A stretch of DNA of 5,136 nt, from positions 1-5,136 of the forward strand of contig JAKSUF010000127.1 of NCBI GenBank assembly GCA_024409145.1, read 5' to 3'. This DNA comes from an archaeon. Its GTDB lineage: Archaea; Methanobacteriota; Methanobacteria; Methanobacteriales; Methanobacteriaceae. Both the position numbers and the translations under genes were made by a program. Each line of letters opens with the position of its first letter. Position 1 is the first letter of the stretch. A model generated the notes under the pieces. It had not been told where the DNA came from, made no database searches, and saw nothing but the letters and a program-made list of their open reading frames with translations. Shown here one piece after another: positions 1-5,060 of this stretch.

Positions 1-9
1 GAAATACAG

Positions 10-40
10 AAAAATAAGAATTATTATTAATTATAATTCT
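10..40 (-). terminator. Hairpin plus U-run over the permease stop codon
   Basis: An inverted repeat (17-24 against 33-40, AGAATTAT/ATAATTCT, 8-nt loop) overlaps the last codons and TAA stop of the permease gene. In minus-strand RNA it is followed within a few bases by a run of five U (10-14). A stem followed by a U-run at the end of a gene suggests a transcription terminator or 3'-end stabilising hairpin. The stem is almost all A-U, and archaeal termination depends mainly on U-runs, so the role is tentative. Confidence 0.4.
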
Positions 41-810
41 CGAATAATTTTCTTTTTATATTTTTTAAATATTAAAATACCTAAAACAAATACAACTATT
101 GCAAATATAAATGTATAAAGGAATGAACTTAAAGGTGGAAGAGTTCCTTGAATAATAATTTGTCTCATTTGAGCAATACATTGATAAACAGGATTAAGTT
201 CTAAGATTCTACGTATTCCAATTGGGACAATCTCTACAGGATAAAAGATTGCAGAACCATACATTAAAACCATAACAAAAACATCATAAAGATATTTAAT
301 ATCAGTGAAATAACTAGCCCCAATAGCAAGAATTAAACCTGCACCAATAATAAGAATAGTTAAAATACCAATAGGAATTATAATTGCAACATCAATTAAA
401 CGGAATGGAGCTGAAGTAACAATCATAGCCATAACTAAAATAATTAATGTAATTAAATAGTTAATAAATTCCGAAGTAATACCACCAATAGCAAAAATAT
501 GCCTTGGAACATAAATCTTATTCAGAATAGATTTATTAGACTTTAAAGAGTTCATAGCAACTTTTGTTCCAGCTTTAAAGTAATCAAACATACAACGACC
601 ACAAATAAAGAAAACCGGATAATTAGGAATCGATTTATTAAACATGGTAGAAAATATCAGATTTAAAGCTATCATAGTAATTAAAGGATTTAAAAAACTC
701 CAAAGAATACCTAAAACAGAGTCTTTATATTTAGAAGAAAAATTCCTCTTAACAATCTGTTTCAGTAAAAAATATTCACTACTCCCTTTTTTAAAGATAT
801 TTAAATTCAT
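31..810 (-). CDS. Wzm/TagG-type polysaccharide ABC exporter permease (ABC-2 family)
   Basis: This is the membrane subunit of a glycan exporter that would move a lipid-linked polysaccharide or polyol-phosphate polymer across the cytoplasmic membrane, powered by the ATPase encoded just upstream. The 259-residue product has the usual family length. It begins with a cytoplasmic amphipathic stretch (about 10-30), followed by the family motif KDSVLGILWSFLNPL (29-43). About six hydrophobic segments follow, near 32-55, 63-80, 106-131, 139-166, 172-192 and 227-249. Other family marks are NKIYVPRHIF (97-106, like the bacterial KVYFPRE loop), DIKYLYDV (170-177), a P191-V-E segment and NPVYQ (206-210). 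The C-terminal tail is lysine-rich and probably cytoplasmic. I chose the ATG at 810 because a GTGA Shine-Dalgarno-like element lies 4 nt upstream; the in-frame TTG at 822 follows only a U-run. The exported substrate cannot be read from the sequence. Confidence 0.93.
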   Translation of the reverse strand: MNLNIFKKGSSEYFLLKQIVKRNFSSKYKDSVLGILWSFLNPLITMIALNLIFSTMFNKSIPNYPVFFICGRCMFDYFKAGTKVAMNSLKSNKSILNKIYVPRHIFAIGGITSEFINYLITLIILVMAMIVTSAPFRLIDVAIIIPIGILTILIIGAGLILAIGASYFTDIKYLYDVFVMVLMYGSAIFYPVEIVPIGIRRILELNPVYQCIAQMRQIIIQGTLPPLSSFLYTFIFAIVVFVLGILIFKKYKKKIIREL

Positions 811-866
811 AATTTCACACAAAAAAATTTAAATTATTTTAACTTTTTTCAATACAGTAATCACAA

Positions 867-877
867 GTATATTTTAA
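867..877 (-). promoter_or_regulatory. Possible TATA box for the permease gene
   Basis: On the minus strand this reads TTAAAATATAC, about 60 bp upstream of the permease ATG. A start site roughly 25 nt downstream would leave a leader of about 35-40 nt. It lies in the 118-bp gap after the ATPase gene, so the permease could have its own promoter as well as read-through from the ATPase gene. A+T content is so high here that such matches occur by chance. Confidence 0.3.
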
Positions 878-923
878 CACAATTAAGCACACGTCTATTT
901 AAGACATTAAATAAGCACAATTA
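878..923. repeat. Short interleaved direct repeats around a small palindrome
   Basis: In the gap between the ATPase and permease genes, taagcaca occurs at 884-891 and 912-919, and cacaatta occurs at 878-885 and 916-923, overlapping the first motif in the opposite order at the two places. A 4-bp stem (893-896 against 902-905) lies between them. This could be a protein-binding site, a processing site between the two cistrons, or chance in low-complexity DNA. Confidence 0.3.
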
Positions 924-928
924 TACGA

Positions 929-1900
929 TTATTTTAATTTCTGTTTTCTAATCTGCTTTCTACTTGCATTTTGAGCATCTTTAACGTATTTATCACAGAT
1001 TTCATTAACTTCCCCATAATCTCTTAATTTTCCTTTATCAATCCAAATAGCCGTATCACAAATATCTCTAATTGCAGCTATTGAGTGAGATACAAGAAGT
1101 ACAGTTGTTCCAGATTCCATTAATTCCATAATTTTCTTTCTACTTTTTCTTCTAAATTTAATATCTCCAACACCTAAAACTTCATCAAGAATTAAAATAT
1201 CTGGATTTACTAATGTTGCAATTGAAAATCCTAATTTAGATTTCATACCTGCAGAATAATTTTTAACAGGCAAATTAATAAAATCACCAAGAGTAGAATA
1301 TTCTACAATTTCATCATATTTTTCTTTTAAAAATTGTTCATCATAACCTAAAATAGCACCATTTAAGAAAATATTCTCTTTTCCAGAGTAATTTTTATCA
1401 AAACCAGCACCTAAAGCAAGTAATGGAGCAATATTACCATTAATAATTACTTCCCCTTCATCAGCATCATAAACTCGTGAAATAATTTTAAGTAGAGTAC
1501 TTTTACCAGCACCATTATACCCAATAAGACCTACTTTTTCACCTTTATGTATTTTAACAGATATATCATCTAAAGCTTTAAAATATTTAACACTACTCTT
1601 ATTTCTTTTAAGAGTTCGGATAACATATTCTTTAAGATTATCAATTTTATCATTAGTTACTTTAAAATTAATAGAAATATTTTTAAGTTCAATAGCTATA
1701 CTTTCAGGTTCATTTTTCAAATATTCTTCTTGCTTTTTATTCCAAGCAATTAAACCATCATTAATTTTATCTTCAGGATTTTCTATAAGATCTTCTTCAA
1801 AATCTTCTTCAAGATTTCTCTCAAAATCATCTTTATCCTTAGGAGTAATATGAACAGATTTATTCTTTTCATTATCATCAATAACTTCATTATTATCCAT
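929..1900 (-). CDS. Wzt/TagH-type polysaccharide ABC exporter ATPase
   Basis: This is the nucleotide-binding subunit that would hydrolyse ATP to drive glycan export through the permease encoded next. The 323-residue product has four parts. Residues 1-66 form a hydrophilic extension in which about one third of residues are Asp or Glu. Residues 67-120 hold the first beta strands and an amphipathic insertion. The ATPase core follows: Walker A GYNGAGKST (127-135), the Wzt/TagH-specific segment LALGAGFDKNYSGKENIFLNG in two adjoining parts (161-170 and 171-181), signature YSAGM (215-219), Walker B DILILDE (234-240), D-loop GVGD (243-246) and switch His272 in SHS. A short basic tail (314-323) ends the protein. 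It lacks the C-terminal carbohydrate-binding domain of long Wzt proteins, so in this respect it resembles the short KpsT type. There is no other Met before residue 219, so the ATG at 1900 is the only reasonable ATG; a GGGG stretch lies about 7 nt upstream. The export role is well supported by family and neighbour; the substrate is unknown. Confidence 0.95.
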   Translation of the reverse strand: MDNNEVIDDNEKNKSVHITPKDKDDFERNLEEDFEEDLIENPEDKINDGLIAWNKKQEEYLKNEPESIAIELKNISINFKVTNDKIDNLKEYVIRTLKRNKSSVKYFKALDDISVKIHKGEKVGLIGYNGAGKSTLLKIISRVYDADEGEVIINGNIAPLLALGAGFDKNYSGKENIFLNGAILGYDEQFLKEKYDEIVEYSTLGDFINLPVKNYSAGMKSKLGFSIATLVNPDILILDEVLGVGDIKFRRKSRKKIMELMESGTTVLLVSHSIAAIRDICDTAIWIDKGKLRDYGEVNEICDKYVKDAQNASRKQIRKQKLK

Positions 1901-1917
1901 TTTATTTCCCCAAATTT

Positions 1918-1936
1918 AATATAATATCATTATATT
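1918..1936. promoter_or_regulatory. Perfect 8-bp inverted repeat in the ATPase gene leader
   Basis: AATATAAT and ATTATATT flank a 3-bp centre. The palindrome lies between the presumed TATA box and the ribosome-binding region, about where transcription would start. That is a usual position for an archaeal repressor operator. Because it contains only A and T outside the centre, chance is a real alternative. Confidence 0.3.
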
Positions 1937-1953
1937 TTTTATATATATTAAAG
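1937..1953 (-). promoter_or_regulatory. Presumed TATA box of the ATPase gene
   Basis: On the minus strand this is a TTTAATATATATAAAA-type element roughly 40-50 bp upstream of the ATG at 1900. A start site about 25 nt downstream would leave a leader of roughly 15-20 nt containing the GGGG ribosome-binding candidate. Confidence 0.45.
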
Positions 1954-2108
1954 TTATGTATAAAATAAGGATTAAATTTAATAAATAAGACAAATTAACT
2001 AATATCAATATAATCCACTTTACATACAGAGATATTTAAGATGAAAAAATGTTTTATATAAATTTCAATAGCACTATTTCCACATTCTTTAATGAATTAT
2101 TTTTAAAT

Positions 2109-2116
2109 AAAAAAAA
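2109..2116 (-). terminator. U8 run, likely terminator of the 176-residue coiled-coil gene
   Basis: Minus-strand RNA carries eight consecutive U here, about 45 nt beyond the last 44-bp repeat, with another U6 at 2153-2158. Archaeal RNA polymerase terminates at such runs. If so, the upstream gene has a 3' untranslated region of about 160-205 nt containing all four repeat hairpins. Confidence 0.45.
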
Positions 2117-2160
2117 TACTGTAAAACATTAAGAAGACAAACAGATACCACCAAAAAATA

Positions 2161-2336
2161 AAACTTCTGAAGATTATAAACATAATCTCCTATTTTAGAG
2201 TATTAAACTTCTGAAGATTATAAACATAATCTTCTAATTTAGAGTATTAAACTTCTGAAGATTATAAACTTAATCTTCTAATTTAGAGTATTAAACTTCT
2301 GAAGATTATAAACTTAATCTTCTAATTTAGGATATT
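2161..2336 (-). repeat. Four tandem 44-bp repeats with conserved hairpins
   Basis: Four head-to-tail units begin at 2161, 2205, 2249 and 2293, exactly 44 bp apart with no spacer. Neighbouring units differ at only one or two positions: two between units 1 and 2, one between 2 and 3, two between 3 and 4. On the minus strand each unit holds an 8-bp stem GAAGATTA/TAATCTTC around a 6-nt loop (TGTTTA in units 1-2, AGTTTA in units 3-4). It also holds two short palindromes, CTAAATTAG and CTTCAGAAG. The first unit in transcription order (2293-2336) overlaps the last 23 bp of the coiled-coil gene and encodes its final Pro-Lys-Leu-Glu-Asp-stop. The array therefore probably arose by duplication of that gene's 3' end. 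The period is not a multiple of three, and the stop codon lies before the other units, so they are not translated. Confidence 0.95.
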
Positions 2337-2844
2337 TTTTTCTAACTCTTTTTAAAAAGCCCAAATTCTCATATTGTTTTACTAAATATCTTAATTTAGC
2401 TATTTGAGAATATGCTATATCTAAACGATTTTCTAAAATAAAAGTGTTTTGATTCTTACGAATTCTAAGCTTATTAAACTCTTTATTTAAACGAGCTATT
2501 TCTACATTAGCTTCATTTAACTGTTTCGTTAAATTATTAATAACATCATTTAAATGATCATTATCTCTTTTTTCTGTTTTTAAATAAGTTCTTAAAACAT
2601 CAATCCTATGTTCAAGTTTATATGTTTCAAGAGTTAATTCTTCAATATTATAATGTTTAAGTTCTAAATCTAGAGATTCAAACTCAGTAATAGCTATTGA
2701 CAATTTTTCCCTTTCAATAGCAAAACGTTGAATTCTATCTTCATAAGATTCACAACGTTCTTTAAGAACACGATTTTCTTTTCTATAACTAGACAATTTT
2801 TCTTTTAATTCTTCAATCTCTTCATCTTTTTTATTATTAATCAT
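2314..2844 (-). CDS. Coiled-coil protein of unknown function, 176 residues
   Basis: I do not recognise a family. The protein is almost entirely predicted helix with heptad-like spacing of Leu, Ile and Val: residues 5-50, a short variable part near 52-70, then 70-160. There is no signal peptide, no transmembrane segment, one Cys (31) and one Pro (172). The end is different: residues 158-176 (YENLGFLKRVRKKYPKLED) mix aromatic and hydrophobic residues with a basic cluster, and could form an amphipathic membrane- or partner-binding helix. QIAKLRYLVKQYE (147-159) resembles the C-terminus of the other coiled-coil protein in this window. The ATG at 2844 has a GTGAT element 3 nt upstream, a partial match to the archaeal Shine-Dalgarno sequence. 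The gene lies 87 bp after galU and before the exporter genes, so a structural role in surface-glycan assembly is possible but is an inference. Its last codons lie in the first copy of the 44-bp repeat. Confidence 0.85.
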   Translation of the reverse strand: MINNKKDEEIEELKEKLSSYRKENRVLKERCESYEDRIQRFAIEREKLSIAITEFESLDLELKHYNIEELTLETYKLEHRIDVLRTYLKTEKRDNDHLNDVINNLTKQLNEANVEIARLNKEFNKLRIRKNQNTFILENRLDIAYSQIAKLRYLVKQYENLGFLKRVRKKYPKLED

Positions 2845-2883
2845 TAAATCACATTTAGTTTAATAAAATAAATAGTTAAGTTT

Positions 2884-2899
2884 AAAAAAAGTAAAAAAA
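2884..2899 (-). terminator. Double U7 run after galU
   Basis: Minus-strand RNA has two runs of seven U separated by AC, 33-48 nt after the galU stop codon. This is a good archaeal U-run terminator and would end most galU transcripts before the next gene. Confidence 0.5.
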
Positions 2900-2916
2900 T
2901 AATAATTTAAATAATT

Positions 2917-2930
2917 AAATTATATAAAAA
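2917..2930 (-). promoter_or_regulatory. TATA-like element just after the galU stop
   Basis: The minus strand reads TTTTTATATAATTT, beginning two bases after the galU stop codon. It matches the archaeal TATA box and could serve the 176-residue coiled-coil gene, with a start near 2897 and a leader of about 50 nt. The predicted start falls in the U7 runs, which weakens the case; cotranscription with galU is the alternative. Confidence 0.35.
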
Positions 2931-2931
2931 T

Positions 2932-3777
2932 CTAAAGAATTTCGTTTTGAATAAAATCTAAAATAGTTTCACGAGATTCTTCATCATCCATCGCAAATTT
3001 AAGACTAGTTTTTAACCAATCTATACGATTTCCAATATCATAAGACTCTCCAACAAATATTTTTCCATAAATAGCATCTAATTTAGCTAATGCATCAGTT
3101 AATTGGATTTCTCCACCATAACCAGGTTTTACATTTTCAATATGGTCAAATATATCAGGAGTTAAGAAATATCTCCCCATAATAGCTAAGTTACTTGGTG
3201 CAACAGAAAGAGGTGGTTTTTCAACTAATTTATTAATATTAATTACACCATCTTCTACTTCATCCCCACCAACAATACCATATCTTTCAATTTTATCTTC
3301 AGGAACTTCTTCAACAGCAATTGCAGATTTACCATATTTTTTATAAACTTCAATTAACTGTTTAGTACATGGAGTACTACCTTTTGTAATAGTATCTCCT
3401 AACATTACAACAAAAGGTTCATCACCAACATGCTTTTTAGCACAATAAATCGCATCCCCAAGACCTTTTTGCTTCTTTTGACGGATAAAATGAATATCTG
3501 CTAAATTAGATATACTTTCAACTTCTTTAAGAAAATCTTCCTTCCCTTTAGTTTTTAAATGATGTTCTAATTCAAATGATCTATCAAAATGATCTTCAAT
3601 AGGACGTTTACCTTTACCAGTAATGATTAAAATATCATCTACACCAGATTCAACAGCTTCTTCAACTACATATTGAATAGTTGGTTTATCATAAACAGGT
3701 AACATTTCCTTAGGTTGAGCTTTAGTTGCAGGTAAAAAACGAGTTCCTAAACCTGCAGCCGGAATTACAGCTTTCAT
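2932..3777 (-). CDS. galU: UTP-glucose-1-phosphate uridylyltransferase (UDP-glucose pyrophosphorylase)
   Basis: This enzyme makes UDP-glucose and pyrophosphate from UTP and glucose-1-phosphate in the cytoplasm, supplying glucosyl donors (and, after conversion, other UDP-sugars) for surface glycans. The 281-residue product is a full-length single-domain nucleotidyltransferase. Visible GalU motifs in order: the nucleotide-binding loop GLGTRFLPATKAQPKEMLPV (9-28), YVVEEAV (36-42), GKGKRPIEDHFD (54-65), FELEHHL (68-74), KGLGDAI (104-110), the metal-binding LGD (126-128), VEKP (185-188), GRYFL (201-205), GEIQLTDAL (222-230) and YDIGNR (246-251). The spacing of the FELE and VEKP motifs is that of GalU rather than of RfbA/RmlA thymidylyltransferases. 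The ATG at 3777 is fixed by a strong Shine-Dalgarno sequence 5 nt upstream. The gene stands alone between a tRNA gene and a coiled-coil gene, with a likely promoter and terminator of its own. Its proximity to the exporter genes suggests, but does not prove, a shared glycan pathway. Confidence 0.96.
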   Translation of the reverse strand: MKAVIPAAGLGTRFLPATKAQPKEMLPVYDKPTIQYVVEEAVESGVDDILIITGKGKRPIEDHFDRSFELEHHLKTKGKEDFLKEVESISNLADIHFIRQKKQKGLGDAIYCAKKHVGDEPFVVMLGDTITKGSTPCTKQLIEVYKKYGKSAIAVEEVPEDKIERYGIVGGDEVEDGVININKLVEKPPLSVAPSNLAIMGRYFLTPDIFDHIENVKPGYGGEIQLTDALAKLDAIYGKIFVGESYDIGNRIDWLKTSLKFAMDDEESRETILDFIQNEIL

Positions 3778-3782
3778 ATTTA

Positions 3783-3788
3783 CACCTC
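3783..3788 (-). promoter_or_regulatory. Strong ribosome-binding site of galU
   Basis: GAGGTG on the minus strand, 5 nt before the ATG, is fully complementary to the CACCUC core at the archaeal 16S rRNA 3' end. It is the best such site in the window and fixes the galU start. Confidence 0.85.
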
Positions 3789-3832
3789 ATATATTTAAAA
3801 CTTAAAATAATTATTAATATTTATTAATTTAT

Positions 3833-3843
3833 CAATATATAAA
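3833..3843 (-). promoter_or_regulatory. Presumed TATA box of galU
   Basis: The minus strand reads TTTATATATTG, close to the archaeal consensus and about 60 bp before the ATG, giving a leader of roughly 30 nt with the GAGGTG site inside it. A second TATA-like element, TTTTTATATAATAG, lies at 3881-3894 and could be an alternative promoter. The rest of 3844-4012 is AT-rich with no gene that I can see. Confidence 0.5.
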
Positions 3844-3971
3844 GATAATTATAAAATACATACTATTTTTATAAATTAAACTATTATATAAAAAGATACT
3901 AATAATTTACTTAAATAAATAAGAAATATCAAAATAAGAACTAAGAATAAAAAATATAGAAAAATAAATCT

Positions 3972-3998
3972 AAAAAACTAAAATAAATTTTAAAAAAA
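3972..3998 (-). terminator. U-run terminator after tRNA-Leu
   Basis: Minus-strand RNA carries U7 (3992-3998), 14 nt after the tRNA CCA end, and U6 (3972-3977) a little further on. U-runs of this kind end archaeal tRNA transcripts. Confidence 0.55.
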
Positions 3999-4012
3999 GT
4001 AATTTCATAAAA

Positions 4013-4099
<87 letters not shown>

Positions 4100-4131
4100 A
4101 TATAAAATAAGCAACGAGTATAACAATACAC

Positions 4132-4142
4132 TATTATATACT
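4132..4142 (-). promoter_or_regulatory. Presumed TATA box of tRNA-Leu
   Basis: The minus strand reads AGTATATAATAG around this site, 33-43 bp upstream of the tRNA 5' end. Transcription would begin near 4111-4114 and leave a short 5' leader for RNase P to remove. An overlapping TATATAG lies just upstream (about 4141-4149). Confidence 0.5.
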
Positions 4143-4202
4143 ATATACTAACTAGTATTTAAACTTTACCATTAATATAATGAGAACTAATAGAAATAAT
4201 AG

Positions 4203-4224
4203 AAAAAATAGAAATTTTAAAAAA
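4203..4224 (-). terminator. U-rich terminator region of the 241-residue coiled-coil gene
   Basis: About 30 nt after the TGA stop, minus-strand RNA has U6 (4219-4224) followed by U6 (4203-4208), within a TTTCTATT-repetitive stretch that continues to about 4190. No GC stem is present. This is consistent with archaeal termination before the tRNA promoter. Confidence 0.45.
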
Positions 4225-4253
4225 TATAATTAACAAAATTCTCTTAACAACAA

Positions 4254-4979
4254 TCATAAATTTTTTTCATATTTTTTAATTATCTCCCTATAATTTCCTA
4301 TTTGTAATTCAAGACTTGTAATAGTAGATTTATTAGATTTATTCATTTGTTTTTTAGATTCAATCAATTCATTAATAGTATCTTCCTGTTTTTCAATAAT
4401 ACTATCTTTTTGTGATAAAAGATTTTCATAAGTTTTACTTATTTTCTTTAATTGTAATTCTAAATTATCACTATTAATTTTAATTTGTTCTTTATAATCA
4501 TCAATTAAAGAACGAAGATAATTAACTTGATCTTGTTTATCTTCAATAATTTCCACCTTTTCATTAATCTTTTTTTCTAATTCATCAAGTTCCTTTAATC
4601 TAGACTTTTCATAATTTACTTGATTTTTTAAGTTTAAATCTAATTTTTCTTTTTCAAATTTATATTTAAGAAGTGCAGAATTTAATTTATTAATTTTTTC
4701 ATCTTTTTTATTAGATTCTTTTGTGAGTTCATCTAATTCAACATCTTTTAAATCTAAGCTACTTTTCAAATTATTAATTTCTTTATCTTTAAGAGACATT
4801 TCATATTCAAGTTCTTGAATATTTTCATCTTTTATCTCTAAATCTTCTTTTAAGTTATTTATTTTTTTAATAAGTTTAGAATTATTTTTAGGTTTATTCT
4901 TTTTATAATTACCTTTTACATTATTCTTGTTATTCTTATCATTATTCTTATTTTTAGAAGATTGATTATTCCCTGCCAT
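4254..4979 (-). CDS. Asn/Lys-rich coiled-coil protein of unknown function, 241 residues
   Basis: I do not recognise a family. Residues 1-36 are low complexity, with 23 of 36 being Asn or Lys, and carry a strong positive charge and the only Pro (30). Residues 37-241 are a near-continuous helical coiled coil with regular Leu/Ile spacing, for example LKDKEINNLKSSLDLKDVEL at 63-82. There is no Cys, Trp or His, no signal peptide and no membrane segment. The composition resembles cytoplasmic scaffold or filament-like proteins, and the basic N-terminus could bind nucleic acid or another polyanion. The C-terminal QIGNYREIIKKYE (226-238) and the internal QVNYLRSLIDDYK (151-163) resemble the C-terminal part of the 176-residue protein. 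I chose the ATG at 4979, which has a GGAG site 8 nt upstream, over the in-frame TTG at 4982. It is the first gene of this strand in the window, followed by tRNA-Leu and galU. Confidence 0.85.
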   Translation of the reverse strand: MAGNNQSSKNKNNDKNNKNNVKGNYKKNKPKNNSKLIKKINNLKEDLEIKDENIQELEYEMSLKDKEINNLKSSLDLKDVELDELTKESNKKDEKINKLNSALLKYKFEKEKLDLNLKNQVNYEKSRLKELDELEKKINEKVEIIEDKQDQVNYLRSLIDDYKEQIKINSDNLELQLKKISKTYENLLSQKDSIIEKQEDTINELIESKKQMNKSNKSTITSLELQIGNYREIIKKYEKNL

Positions 4980-4987
4980 CAAATAAA

Positions 4988-4991
4988 CTCC
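4988..4991 (-). promoter_or_regulatory. Ribosome-binding site of the 241-residue coiled-coil gene
   Basis: GGAG on the minus strand lies 8 nt before the ATG at 4979 and 5 nt before the alternative TTG at 4982. Either start is possible by spacing; ATG is preferred on codon strength. Confidence 0.6.
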
Positions 4992-5004
4992 AATTAGTAA
5001 ATTA

Positions 5005-5015
5005 GTATATAAAAA
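5005..5015 (-). promoter_or_regulatory. TATA box upstream of the 241-residue coiled-coil gene
   Basis: The minus strand reads TTTTTATATAC, a close match to the archaeal TATA consensus, only 26-36 bp before the ATG. Initiation about 25 nt downstream would fall near 4985 and would cut off or remove the GGAG site. Another TATA-like element (AGATATATGG, about 5036-5045) is an alternative. Beyond 5061 the sequence to the window end is simple A/T-rich DNA with no gene. Confidence 0.45.
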
Positions 5016-5060
5016 CCATAATCTTAAGACTTAACCATATATCTTAATTTATTATCTTAA
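5014..5060. repeat. Short direct repeats beside the coiled-coil promoter
   Basis: aaccataatcttaa (5014-5027) recurs as aaccatatatcttaa (5033-5047), and the core ttatcttaa appears once more at 5052-5060. The minus-strand motif is TTAAGAT(A)TATGGTT. The first copy abuts the TATA box, which would suit a regulator-binding site. The copies are short and A+T-rich, so support is modest. Confidence 0.35.

Larger units (their letters stand above)
1901..2313. other. Non-coding gap between the second coiled-coil gene and the ATPase gene
   Basis: This 413-bp stretch has no credible gene. From left to right it holds the ATPase promoter region (1918-1953), about 150 bp of AT-rich sequence with no recognised signal (1954-2108), a run of eight A (U8 in minus-strand RNA, 2109-2116), and three complete 44-bp repeats plus part of a fourth (2161-2313). 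Reading frames here are only a few codons long, for example a six-codon ATG frame at 2041 on the plus strand. Confidence 0.7.

Noticed and set aside
811..822. TTG at 822 as the permease start
   Set aside because: It is preceded by a U-run with no ribosome-binding site, whereas the ATG at 810 has GTGA 4 nt upstream and fits the usual N-terminus of the family.
644..832. 62-codon open frame on the plus strand
   Set aside because: It lies antisense to the permease gene and runs into its leader. Its product resembles no family that I know, and the permease frame is clearly the coding one.
2048..2130. 9-bp inverted repeat (aatgtttta at 2048-2056, taaaacatt at 2122-2130)
   Set aside because: The arms are 65 bp apart and made mostly of A and T. 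No gene, target duplication or U-run arrangement gives it a role, so chance is the simplest explanation.
2161..2336. CRISPR array
   Set aside because: The units are joined head to tail with no unique spacers, and one unit is part of a coding sequence. No cas gene is present.
2932..3777. Glucose-1-phosphate thymidylyltransferase (RmlA) as the product
   Set aside because: The KAQPKEMLPV, FELEHHL and GEIQLTDAL motifs and the overall length match GalU; RmlA has a different loop and motif spacing.
4980..4982. TTG at 4982 as the start of the 241-residue protein
   Set aside because: It adds one residue only, and the adjoining ATG is the stronger codon with acceptable spacing to GGAG.
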